This document shows positions 6,488 to 15,002 of a DNA stretch of 26,912 nucleotides, piece by piece (the stretch's first letter is position 1; each line of letters begins with the position of its first letter). Made by a program: the position numbers and the translations under genes. The stretch lies in the NCBI GenBank assembly GCA_900770165.1, contig CAAGJJ010000009.1:1-26912 (forward strand), in the 5' to 3' direction. The DNA comes from Clostridia bacterium. GTDB lineage: Bacteria > Bacillota > Clostridia > Oscillospirales > Acutalibacteraceae. The notes under the pieces were generated by a model that was not told where the DNA came from, ran no database searches, and saw only the letters and a program-made list of their open reading frames with translations.

Positions 6488-9400
6488 TTATTTATCTAAT
6501 ATATCAATATGTACATTTTTCAATTCTTTTAATGTAGTTGCGCCTTGCTCATTAATGTATTTGTAATTTTGTGTAAAATTAGCTCTCCACATTCCATCTT
6601 TCGGCTTGTAATGTAATCTAAAAGCTTTCATTTTATCCTCACTTGAATATCCAATTATAGTTCCTTGATTATCGCATATATTATTGAAATTTTCTCCTAC
6701 CCATGCTTTTCCTGCCGAAATTGCATTTTCACGCGTTGCGTTTCCTAAAGTCGACAATCCTTTTTCTGATGATTGTACTCCTAATATAATCTGGGAATCA
6801 GTCAAGTTATTTACGTAATTAGGATGCATCCATTTAGATACTTTAATATCCTCGCCCGGCTTCCACTTAGAATCAATCGCTCCGCCGCGCACTTCAGCCA
6901 GCTCAGCCTCGTTCATCGGTTGCATATGTAGTTTAGCTTTGGCTTTAGCAGCCTCTCTAGCCAACTCGCTTTTTGCAGCGGATCTAAGCCCATCTGTAGT
7001 TACTCTTGTGCTATTTGTCAAAGCCTTGCTCGCGGCGGCACTTGTACCTAAAGATACAGCCATTTCTGTAAGACCATAAACTAACTCATTCCCACCGAAT
7101 AATTCGTCTCTTATTGGGTTATAGCTTTTCTGGTCTAATCCTTGACCCGATAAAACTGCGGAAACATCTCCTGTTCCTTCTATTATATCACTTACTCCGA
7201 ATGCTGCTTCTGCTACCGCTCCTGTTAAAACAACTAGCGGAAGTAATGTTCCTCCAGATGCCATTACCGCTGCCAATGTGCCTATACTGCCAGCTACTAA
7301 TGCTGCTCCCCCTAGGATTTTTATTCCTCCTGAAGTTCCCCTTATTGCCAATCCTGCTATTTGCTGTGCTTGTCTTTCTCTTTCTTGTCTTTCTGCATTG
7401 TGGCTTAATCCGTATGATATTCTTCTTAGTTGTTCATCTAGTCTATTTAATTCTGCATCACTCATCTCGCCTAACTTTGCAGGTTCACATCTACAATCTC
7501 CATTACTAATGTACTGTAGATATGTAAGTGCTAAGTATCTACTTCTCATCGCTGAATCCCATCGGTCCCATATTACCTTATCTACATTCAGATTATTAAA
7601 TTCATCCCAACCCAATTCTCTCCAATTTGGCTCATCTGGGCACTTAGGGTATGTCAGTTTACCCGGCATCGTTTTTTTCTCCCTTTGACATACCGTTTCC
7701 GTAGCTCTCCTTATTCTTTCAAATGTAGCTTCAGGTGCAACTTCTTCCGCCGTTTCATAGCCATAATGCCCACTACAATTACAAATCGGTTCTTTTCCAT
7801 ATTTTTTAAAAAACTGTTCTTCAGCAACCGAAACGTGGAACCCAGGAATAATATCATCTCCCACATCACCTGCAGCAAGCAACGCATGAGACCATGCTTT
7901 TTCCCTTTCTTCCAATTTACTAGGATGACACGGACAATCAGGTGCATGAGATCCTCCAATATAATTCAGAGTATTTGTACTTGACATTCCACCTCCATAT
8001 CCTTTTAGCGAAACTTTTGCATCAACTTCATTAAGCTCTAATGTAGCATTTTGCTGAATTTCTTTATCTGAGCACAGTAGCTCTGAATCGCTAACTTTTT
8101 TAAAAGTGTATTGTACAATCTTGCAATAATCAAATAAGTTTTCACTAAATCTTCCAGCAACAATATCATCATTTATTAACACCCAATTCTGGGTTTCCGG
8201 GTCTTTGATTCCTGTGCAGAAATGCTCTCCAAAATAAACTAAAACTTCACAAAGCTCAAAAACTGCTTTTTTTCCGTTTCGAATTATTTCAAAACATTCA
8301 TATGGATTAAACCCTTTTATAGACGCAAAGTCCGGCCTAAATATGTTAATCGACTCTGGTATATTTTTCGAAACAGATTCAGACAATGTCTTTTCAAAAC
8401 TTTTATCCCTAATCGTTTTTATAAAACAAGTTGGAATATTAGGATTATCTATTCCATTAAAATTATAATCGAAAATTTTTCTTATTCTACTAGCTGTAAT
8501 AGTATCGTTAACATTTCGGCTCTCTTCAATACAGTGATTTAAAAGTCTTGTTTGTGCCCACTGTATATCATCCAACCCTTGAGAATCATAAATCGGTGAA
8601 TCAGGCTTATTTTTAGCTGTTAACTCAGCTGTCAACTCCTCACTAAACAATAAATTCTCCGGACTTCCTCCTTTATTTATTTTTTCAAACTGATCTTTAA
8701 GCCTAGAAAGATATTTTTCTTTTTCAACATCTTTAAGTTTTAGATTTAATATTAAGTTTCTGAAATTTTTATTATGATATAGCATCTGTAAAGCTGAATT
8801 TAAGGAACAGTCATATCCTCGATTTATTATTCCTTTATAAACTCCCGGAGTAACAGGTTCAATTTGCACTTCCGGAGCGTCGTAATATTCAATAGGTACT
8901 GATGTTTTTACAGCCACACTGGTTTTTACCGAAGTATATTTTGTTTTTCTTCTAGACATTACTGACTTTTCATATTCTTGGTGTTTTATAGGAGCCCTAT
9001 GATACTTTGCAAATTTTGCTATACTTCTTGAATACGATTCCCCATTTTCCCTTGCAATCTTAGCTCGTTCAGCTTCTCTTTTATTATAAATTGCTACATA
9101 AGCATTATATTTTGCAATTTTACATTTGTAATCTTCTTCTGCCTTCACAAACTTAGCATATGCTTTTTGATGTTCCTCCGGCATAAATTTGACCATGCTT
9201 TCAAAGCTTCTTGTATCATATCCAGCGTTCTCCGCGTGTTTTCGAAGACGTTCATCTTTAAACAGCTCATTTAAAAAATCACGTACAGTCATTCCTTCAT
9301 GGTGTGTGTAAAGAAAATCAAATATCTCCTTATCCTTTTTGAGCTTTCTTGCCCAACGTCTTATACAGTCTTCGTGGCTTTCGCAATCATCTGGAAACCA

Positions 9401-12094
9401 AACTTTCAAATTTTCTAAAAGTTTTTTGTACTCTTGCTCACAGTACTTCATATTACTGCTTTTTTCAGATGTTGCCAAATGGGTATACATGTTTCCCCAT
9501 ACGGTTAACACCATTTTTTTAGTTAAGTCTAACAATTCCTGGCTTTCTTTTTTGTTTAATACTTTTTGGGGCCAAAAAAATTTGTCTACTATTTCTTCTG
9601 CATTTGTTTGTAAAATCCCATTGTAATCAACACCAAATCTGTATTCTGATTCGTTTACATAAAATCCCTCTTTTCCAAACATCCATGGCCATTGATTTCT
9701 TATATATTCTGAGAATCTACATTGCAATCTAAACAAATTAACTGATCTGGGATCTGTCGGAAAGTAATCTTTGAAGCCATCACCAGATCTTACATATACT
9801 GTCGCACTTCCTGGTTGCCCTTGCCTTGAACTTCGTCCAATATTTTGTATAAATGTCCGACTTTGCGTAGGAAGCTTTGACACAATTACATGTAAGCCTC
9901 CTGCTTCTATTGATCCTAAGCTTAATTTGATATCAGTTCCTCTACCTGCAGCTATTGTACTTACAGTTATATTTCCTGATTGTCCCGCATTCTTGATCGA
10001 TTCTCTATCAAGTTTAGGTTCAATTCCCTGAATTAAATTCGCCTTTTTTAGATACTTTTCTTTTAGTTCGTTAGCTGCGTTAATCGAATCCATTATAATT
10101 AATACCGGACGTCCATTTTCGCTCTTGTCATTTGCCTCTTTTGATATCATCTTATAAAGGTTTTCTGATTTAGGATCATACACCATTATTGTTGTGTCTC
10201 GCTGTATTTCCTGATGTGTTGGGACTTTGAACGTCGAAAGCTTATATATGCTTTTAAAATACTCAGCTTCTTTTTCACTCCCTATTGTTCCAGTAACACC
10301 CAATAGATTTTTGTATGCTCCAAAATATATAACAGGTGACACTGAAGATACCGTAATCGATGTCCGCTGTGGTGGAATATGTTCCTTCAACTCTATCATT
10401 TCATGCAAATACGCATGCCAACGAGTCGATTCCAATTTAAAACCGGTATTATTATCAATTATTTTGACTTTCTTACCCCAAAAGTCTTCTTCTATAACAT
10501 AGTCTTTTCCTTTTTCTGTTTCCTGCGCTTTTTTTGCTGCATTTATCATAAGCTTGATTTCTTCATCAGTGAAAATTGAATCTTTAAAACCTGCATAATT
10601 TTGCAGTATTTCTTTTATTTCCTTTTCTGTTTTCCCACTTTCAACAGTTTGATAAACACAACACAAAATCTCCCGCGCTTCAGGTATTGGAAAATCATTT
10701 GCTACCAACGCCGGTGATGACGCTTCATCAATTAATAAGTTGTCCGCCTCATCAACTATGCAAACATCGTATTCCCGTTTTCTTATGCTTTCTCCAGAAA
10801 ACACACTTTTTAGATACAGCCATTGAAAATTGGAACTAGTTGAATATACAATACTTTTATCCATAACTTCTATATTGTATTCATCATTTAGACCTAAACG
10901 TCTTCGTTCTTTCGCTTTGCCTTCTGCATCTTCTATAAATTCTTTATCTTTGTCCTTATCATATAAAAAGCCATTAGATATACCAAATAAATTATAATAC
11001 TGACTGCTTTCTTTCCAATCTCTCGTCACCAATTCCATATTAGACGTTACGATGTCGATTCCTCTCCCATAGCTCTGTAGAATTATTGCTGTAAGTGTTA
11101 TAACTAAACTTTTTCCTTCTCCAGTTTTCACGTTGCCTACTGAGCCTTTTACACCATTTTCTGGAGTTAAAACATTTTCAATTAATTTCAGTGTAGCTAA
11201 AATTTGCACTGGATATGGTTTTATATTTTTTTCTTTTAATATTTTATTACAGACATATGAAAGTTTTTGAGTTATAACATTTAAGCTAGTATCAGTACTA
11301 TTTAGAACATCTTTACTAAATTTACAGTCTTTGTCTATCATACTTTTTTCAATTTTTTCTATATATGGTATATACTTTGAAAATTCTGGATAATTTTCTT
11401 CAAGTCTTTTATGTGTAACACTTGTATCTTGCGTTGCTATTTTTGTTTGTTTTGGTAACTTCCAAACTACTTTTTCAGGAACTGCTTTGCTAAATATAAA
11501 CCTCGCGTATCTCGCCCCTTTTGGTGCAATAGCCTTTTTTTGCTCTTTAAAATCTTTACTTGATGTATATGTTTTTAATCTTTTATCCTCACTATACCAG
11601 TTTACAAATGTATCAAGGTTAGGTTGGGATGTCGTATAGCTTGCTCCTTCTTCTACCTCTACCATATAACTTGTTGAAAAACTTTTTTCACTATCTGTTG
11701 TTGCACACCATGTATCCCCTATGTAATAGTAAAAACCTCCATCAATCAAGTCTCCCGTTTGAGTTAGATTCCATACTCCTTCACTTGTAGCCCTTGCTTC
11801 TCTGACTCTTATTTCCTCTACATTAACATCCTGTTCAATAACTGTTGATTTTGTGAGATTTGATATGCAAGGTGATGTTTGTGATAAATTTTGCACTGTT
11901 TCTGGTGTTATATTACTATCTATTTGTTTAGTGGCAGATATTTGTACAGCATTTGGCACAGGAGTTAGCATTGGAGCTTTTTCAGAATTTACAGTTTCAT
12001 CTAATCTTTTTGTTACAAACATTGCATTGCATTGTGAATGAATTGTTGTAATAGCAACCACAAATGCCATAAATATACTTAAAAAACTTTTCAA
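6488..12094 (-). CDS. Exported SecA-like ATPase / USP-protease polymorphic toxin
   Basis: 1868 residues. Signal peptide 1-24 (ending QCNA). Lectin-like beta domain at about 105-215. SecA-like ATPase at about 295-775: Walker A KTGEGKS 323-329, Walker B with DEAD 448-451, GVTGT 599-603, AAGRGTDIK 715-723 and GRSSRQGQPG 753-762. Charged helices to about 1080. A ubiquitin-specific-protease-like domain at about 1085-1334 has Cys1096 in NRGYDCSLNSALQ, His1291 in GEHFCTG and the NDD pair 1308-1310. A Cys-rich region at 1387-1536 precedes hydrophobic segments at about 1590-1635. A pre-toxin block (NPIRDELFGGNELVYG) like those of LXG toxins precedes an Arg-Gly-Gly motif at 1736-1738 and an unrecognised tip of 130 residues. 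The start is TTG, behind AAAGGA. The gene follows two exported coiled-coil proteins and precedes an immunity gene. Mode of action is inferred; the domains are read directly. Confidence 0.85.
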   Translation of the reverse strand: MKSFLSIFMAFVVAITTIHSQCNAMFVTKRLDETVNSEKAPMLTPVPNAVQISATKQIDSNITPETVQNLSQTSPCISNLTKSTVIEQDVNVEEIRVREARATSEGVWNLTQTGDLIDGGFYYYIGDTWCATTDSEKSFSTSYMVEVEEGASYTTSQPNLDTFVNWYSEDKRLKTYTSSKDFKEQKKAIAPKGARYARFIFSKAVPEKVVWKLPKQTKIATQDTSVTHKRLEENYPEFSKYIPYIEKIEKSMIDKDCKFSKDVLNSTDTSLNVITQKLSYVCNKILKEKNIKPYPVQILATLKLIENVLTPENGVKGSVGNVKTGEGKSLVITLTAIILQSYGRGIDIVTSNMELVTRDWKESSQYYNLFGISNGFLYDKDKDKEFIEDAEGKAKERRRLGLNDEYNIEVMDKSIVYSTSSNFQWLYLKSVFSGESIRKREYDVCIVDEADNLLIDEASSPALVANDFPIPEAREILCCVYQTVESGKTEKEIKEILQNYAGFKDSIFTDEEIKLMINAAKKAQETEKGKDYVIEEDFWGKKVKIIDNNTGFKLESTRWHAYLHEMIELKEHIPPQRTSITVSSVSPVIYFGAYKNLLGVTGTIGSEKEAEYFKSIYKLSTFKVPTHQEIQRDTTIMVYDPKSENLYKMISKEANDKSENGRPVLIIMDSINAANELKEKYLKKANLIQGIEPKLDRESIKNAGQSGNITVSTIAAGRGTDIKLSLGSIEAGGLHVIVSKLPTQSRTFIQNIGRSSRQGQPGSATVYVRSGDGFKDYFPTDPRSVNLFRLQCRFSEYIRNQWPWMFGKEGFYVNESEYRFGVDYNGILQTNAEEIVDKFFWPQKVLNKKESQELLDLTKKMVLTVWGNMYTHLATSEKSSNMKYCEQEYKKLLENLKVWFPDDCESHEDCIRRWARKLKKDKEIFDFLYTHHEGMTVRDFLNELFKDERLRKHAENAGYDTRSFESMVKFMPEEHQKAYAKFVKAEEDYKCKIAKYNAYVAIYNKREAERAKIARENGESYSRSIAKFAKYHRAPIKHQEYEKSVMSRRKTKYTSVKTSVAVKTSVPIEYYDAPEVQIEPVTPGVYKGIINRGYDCSLNSALQMLYHNKNFRNLILNLKLKDVEKEKYLSRLKDQFEKINKGGSPENLLFSEELTAELTAKNKPDSPIYDSQGLDDIQWAQTRLLNHCIEESRNVNDTITASRIRKIFDYNFNGIDNPNIPTCFIKTIRDKSFEKTLSESVSKNIPESINIFRPDFASIKGFNPYECFEIIRNGKKAVFELCEVLVYFGEHFCTGIKDPETQNWVLINDDIVAGRFSENLFDYCKIVQYTFKKVSDSELLCSDKEIQQNATLELNEVDAKVSLKGYGGGMSSTNTLNYIGGSHAPDCPCHPSKLEEREKAWSHALLAAGDVGDDIIPGFHVSVAEEQFFKKYGKEPICNCSGHYGYETAEEVAPEATFERIRRATETVCQREKKTMPGKLTYPKCPDEPNWRELGWDEFNNLNVDKVIWDRWDSAMRSRYLALTYLQYISNGDCRCEPAKLGEMSDAELNRLDEQLRRISYGLSHNAERQERERQAQQIAGLAIRGTSGGIKILGGAALVAGSIGTLAAVMASGGTLLPLVVLTGAVAEAAFGVSDIIEGTGDVSAVLSGQGLDQKSYNPIRDELFGGNELVYGLTEMAVSLGTSAAASKALTNSTRVTTDGLRSAAKSELAREAAKAKAKLHMQPMNEAELAEVRGGAIDSKWKPGEDIKVSKWMHPNYVNNLTDSQIILGVQSSEKGLSTLGNATRENAISAGKAWVGENFNNICDNQGTIIGYSSEDKMKAFRLHYKPKDGMWRANFTQNYKYINEQGATTLKELKNVHIDILDK

Positions 12095-12132
12095 TTGTTT
12101 TTTCCTTTCTTTTCTTGTTTATCTAAAATTTT

Positions 12133-12750
12133 TCAACACCATTTTTTCTGCAAAACAGCCTCAAAATCTGCGTATTCTTCTTGCTTTTGTTTTTTCGCTT
12201 TTTCTAGTTCTTCTTCACCTAGTTTCTTTTCTACTTCTAACCTTTTTGTTTCCTCTTTTACCTCTTCTAATTCTTTTATTGCTTGTTCTATTTTTGACTT
12301 CAATCTCTCACATTTCATTTTTCGTTCACTTGCAATATTATTTGCTCTTTCCTTTTCTATCTGAAGCTCTTTCATCTGCTTTTCCTTAGTTAATTCTTCT
12401 TCTTTCATTTTTTCCACCTTAACTCTTAAATCTTGTGCTGTTTTGTTATACAATGTGCTGGTTTTTCTTGCTTCCTCTATCTTTGCTATCAACTCTTTTT
12501 TTGTCTTTTCTGCTTCTTGCAAGTCTTGTTTTGCTTGCAACACACTTTTCTCTAATTCCTGTCTAGTTCTTTCAACCTGCATTGCTTTTTCTCTTTCTTG
12601 TGCCACCTTTAATTCTAAAGTTTTAACATCTTCCCCTGTACCTGAAACATCATTCTTAGTTATTACCGGATCTACTGCGAATACTGCAATATACTGTAAA
12701 CTAACATTGACTACAATAATTACCATTAATATACTCAAAAATCTCTTCAT
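12133..12750 (-). CDS. Exported coiled-coil protein
   Basis: 205 residues: a signal peptide of about 26 residues (hydrophobic LSILMVIIVVNVSL, cleavage near AVFA), then about 170 residues of nearly uninterrupted Glu/Lys/Leu heptads, ending QKKWC. The sole C-terminal cysteine could form a disulfide. GGAGG lies eight bases before the ATG. It sits between the LysM coiled-coil gene (32-base gap) and the giant toxin gene (38-base gap), so one operon is likely. By analogy with the small helical partners of LXG toxins it may be a chaperone or adaptor, but unlike those it carries a Sec signal. The function is unproven. Confidence 0.75.
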   Translation of the reverse strand: MKRFLSILMVIIVVNVSLQYIAVFAVDPVITKNDVSGTGEDVKTLELKVAQEREKAMQVERTRQELEKSVLQAKQDLQEAEKTKKELIAKIEEARKTSTLYNKTAQDLRVKVEKMKEEELTKEKQMKELQIEKERANNIASERKMKCERLKSKIEQAIKELEEVKEETKRLEVEKKLGEEELEKAKKQKQEEYADFEAVLQKKWC

Positions 12751-12782
12751 TTACTTTGTCCTCCATTTTAACTATTTTTAAA

Positions 12783-13859
12783 TTATTTACATGATTTAAA
12801 GAATATTTCTTCTCTTACTCTTTTATTCAAAATTGTATACATCTCACTTATTTCTTCTTCCAGCTTTTGTTTTTTGTTTCTTTCACTTTCTATATTTTCT
12901 TCTATTTCTATTAATTTTTTTTCTAATTCTTCTATCTCTTTCAAATCTATTTTTTCTTTAGATATCATTATTTCTAATTCTTCCTCAAGTTTTTTTATTT
13001 CTTCAGTTTTGCTTTCTATCCTACTATTTGTATGAGTTAATTCCTTACTTATTTCTTCCTTTTTTGCTCCTACTTCCCCATTTATTTTAATTAATTCTTG
13101 TCTTAAACTACCTATCTCTTGACTTTCTGATTTTGCTCTTTGCTTTACTTGGTTCAGCTCTGAGTTTAAAGAACTTATTTTTTTCGTTTGGTCTGCCATA
13201 GCTTGATTTATTCTAGATGATTCCTGTTTCAATTCAGCTATTTTTCTCTGTCTTGCTCGCTCTTCAGCTATTCTTTTTTCCTCAACTATCCTTCTCTGTC
13301 TCGCCTGCTCTTCAGCTATCCTTTTTACCTCAGTTATCCTTCTCTGTCTTGCTCGCTCTTCAGCTATTTTTTTTTCCTCAGCTATCCTTCTCTGTCTCGC
13401 CTGCTCTTCAGCTATTCTTTTTGCCTCAGCTATCTTTCTCTGTCTCGCCTGCTCTTCAGCTATTCTTTTTGCCTCAGATATCCTCCTCTGTCTCGCCTGC
13501 TCTTCAGCTATTCTTTTTGCCTCAGCTATTCTTCTCTGTCTCGCCTGCTCTTCAGCTATTTTTCTTAGTCTTTCTTGTTCTTCGGCAGGTGTTGGTGGTA
13601 ATTTTATTCTTGTATTGGGTGATAAATGACGTGCTCTTTCCCAGGAAATCCCATTAAAATCAAGTATTTTCTGCGTAAGTTGATACGTAGTCATCCCATA
13701 TTCGCGACAATGATGCTGAGCAATATGACTAATAGTTGATTGACCTAATATCACTACTCTTACTGCAAAAGCTTCTTGCCCAATAACAATAAACTCAAGA
13801 AAAATTAGTAAAATACTTAAGCCTACCCTTTTTTTCATATTTGTCAATATACTCTTCAT
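12783..13859 (-). CDS. Exported LysM-like coiled-coil protein
   Basis: 358 residues. Signal peptide 1-32 (cleavage after EAFA). A LysM-like domain at about 34-89: GQSTISHIAQHH, then LTQKILDFNGI, then LSPNTRIKLPP, which matches the LysM pattern of an IA helix, a central Asn and a closing P-x-x-x-I-x-[LI]-P. Then six perfect-length 16-residue repeats (RIAEAKRIAEEQARQR type, residues 110-205) and a second coiled coil to the end (FFKSCK). The first 90 residues closely match the N-terminus of the 1730-residue toxin. It would bind the cell wall and extend a helical rod. AGAAGGAG precedes the ATG. It is the first gene of the 13.9-6.1 kb operon. Confidence 0.8.
   Translation of the reverse strand: MKSILTNMKKRVGLSILLIFLEFIVIGQEAFAVRVVILGQSTISHIAQHHCREYGMTTYQLTQKILDFNGISWERARHLSPNTRIKLPPTPAEEQERLRKIAEEQARQRRIAEAKRIAEEQARQRRISEAKRIAEEQARQRKIAEAKRIAEEQARQRRIAEEKKIAEERARQRRITEVKRIAEEQARQRRIVEEKRIAEERARQRKIAELKQESSRINQAMADQTKKISSLNSELNQVKQRAKSESQEIGSLRQELIKINGEVGAKKEEISKELTHTNSRIESKTEEIKKLEEELEIMISKEKIDLKEIEELEKKLIEIEENIESERNKKQKLEEEISEMYTILNKRVREEIFFKSCK
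13245..13532 (-). repeat. Six tandem 48-bp repeats (coding)
   Basis: Six head-to-tail 48-base units encode 16-residue steps of a charged helix. Units differ by a few substitutions, and the reading frame is kept throughout. Such arrays can change length by slippage and so alter rod length. Confidence 0.9.
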
Positions 13860-14079
13860 AAATTATTTTCTCCTTCTTGTCTTTTCTGTAATTCTCTTTA
13901 AAAAATATTTAACCATAATTTAGAAGTTAATTACATAATATACCTCTATGTTCGATACTTTTCTACTTTTTGCACTATTATTTTTCTTTATTGCTTCTTT
14001 TTTGTCCATTTTCCTGTTTTTACTACTTTTTATATTTATACCTTTAATATCAGTTATTCATTTATTTCTGAAGCGTTTT

Positions 14080-14676
14080 TCATTCACGATAAGACAGCTT
14101 TAATAACAAACTAGAAATAGCATATAAAAAGCAATAAAAATAAATCTTTTGTAAATTCTTCCACATTCCCCAATCAACTGCTTCAGCCTCCTCCGCAAAC
14201 AATTGCAAATCAGGTTTAAGGCTTGGTCTCTCCGTTGAAGCTATAGGTTTAATCACAGACCTCTTTCCAACTCTGCTTGCGACCGCATTGCCGATAAACT
14301 TAAGTCCACCGGTGGTAACACCCTCTATCGGTCCGTTTATAGCTGCGCTTCTTAGCGCTTGCTCGTGTGTTTCTTCGCAAGTTAAACAGTATAGGTAATC
14401 CTCTATTGCACCAGTTGCTCCTACTCCTATCCCTGTTGCTAGTGGCTTCAGCGGGCTTGCTGCCAGCGCTCCTTTTAGTCCTCCTCCTAGTGTTTTGGTC
14501 AATATTTTAACCCAGTCATATTCTCCTGTTTTGCTCTCTTTGTAGACTTCCATTCCGCCTTCTGCTAGCGCTCCGGCAGCCACTCCTCCGGCTATTACCC
14601 ATGGTGTTGCTGGTGGACATAATATGCATATCCCTGTTGATACTACCGTTGTCCCGGCTATTACGGCTACTTCGCC
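14080..14676 (-). pseudogene. Orphan pre-toxin cassette, duplicate of the 1730-aa toxin's C-terminal part
   Basis: Close copy of residues about 1397-1555 of the 1730-residue toxin, from GEVAVIAG through GALAASPLKP, TGAIEDYLYCLTC and LKP.LQLFA. It begins immediately after an in-frame TGA where the intact gene has Trp (DWGE becomes stop-GE), so it has no proper start; the first usable codon is a GTG at 14583. Its tip then switches to AEEAEAVDWGMWKNLQK, shared with the other orphan cassette, and ends in a hydrophobic out-of-family tail. No signal peptide or immunity gene follows. It is a displaced, probably silent cassette. The strong DNA similarity to 15.5-16.0 kb makes recombination between the two easy. 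Confidence 0.78.
14146..14185. repeat. 40-bp perfect repeat, copy 2 (toxin tail)
   Basis: Identical to 5483-5522, in the same orientation and frame, at the 3' end of the second orphan cassette. Confidence 0.92.
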
Positions 14677-14725
14677 TCAGCAGATTTCTTTTTTATAAAA
14701 AATACTATCATTTTTAATTCTTATT

Positions 14726-15001
14726 CTATCTCTTCAAATCCTGTTGAAGCATTTTTTTCATTTCACTAACTGAGGATATGTGAACAGTATTACTATAAAT
14801 AATCTCATTACCTTCATCATCTAAAATCATAAAATCATACCACAAATCATCTGTTATTGATACAGAAATTATGTTTGCCATGTACTTAACCATGAACTCA
14901 ATTTTTTTTTCTCCGTATGAAAACACGTCTACAATTTTAAATTCACTCGTTCCAAAAACTTCTAAAGCTATTTTTTTCGCTGTAACTAATAATTCATTCA
15001 A
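14726..15001 (-). CDS. Probable immunity protein for the 1730-aa toxin
   Basis: A 91-residue cytosolic protein of mixed alpha/beta pattern (KIALEVFG, then the amphipathic strands KIVDVFSYGEKKIEFMVKYM and ISVSITDDLWYDFMILDDEG). No family recognised. The TTG start lies one base after the toxin's TAG, with AAAGGAGG upstream, so it is tightly coupled to the toxin. This is the classic place for a cognate immunity gene. Without the position I would call it hypothetical. Confidence 0.65.
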   Translation of the reverse strand: MNELLVTAKKIALEVFGTSEFKIVDVFSYGEKKIEFMVKYMANIISVSITDDLWYDFMILDDEGNEIIYSNTVHISSVSEMKKMLQQDLKR

Positions 15002-15002
15002 C

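Noticed and set aside
7114..7984. Long plus-strand reading frames inside the 1868-residue toxin gene
   Set aside because: They are antisense shadows of a well-supported coding region, with low-complexity Leu/Phe-rich translations and no ribosome sites.
13245..13532. Possible CRISPR array
   Set aside because: The 48-bp units are contiguous with no unique spacers and encode protein in frame.
13217..13657. Plus-strand frame with a regular LQLFFFPQLSFSVS repeat
   Set aside because: It is the complement of the coding 48-bp repeats in the LysM coiled-coil gene; no start signal.
13920..14009. A 29-codon minus-strand frame (MDKKEAIKKNN...)
   Set aside because: The AGGA before the ATG is too close, and the peptide has no recognisable features.
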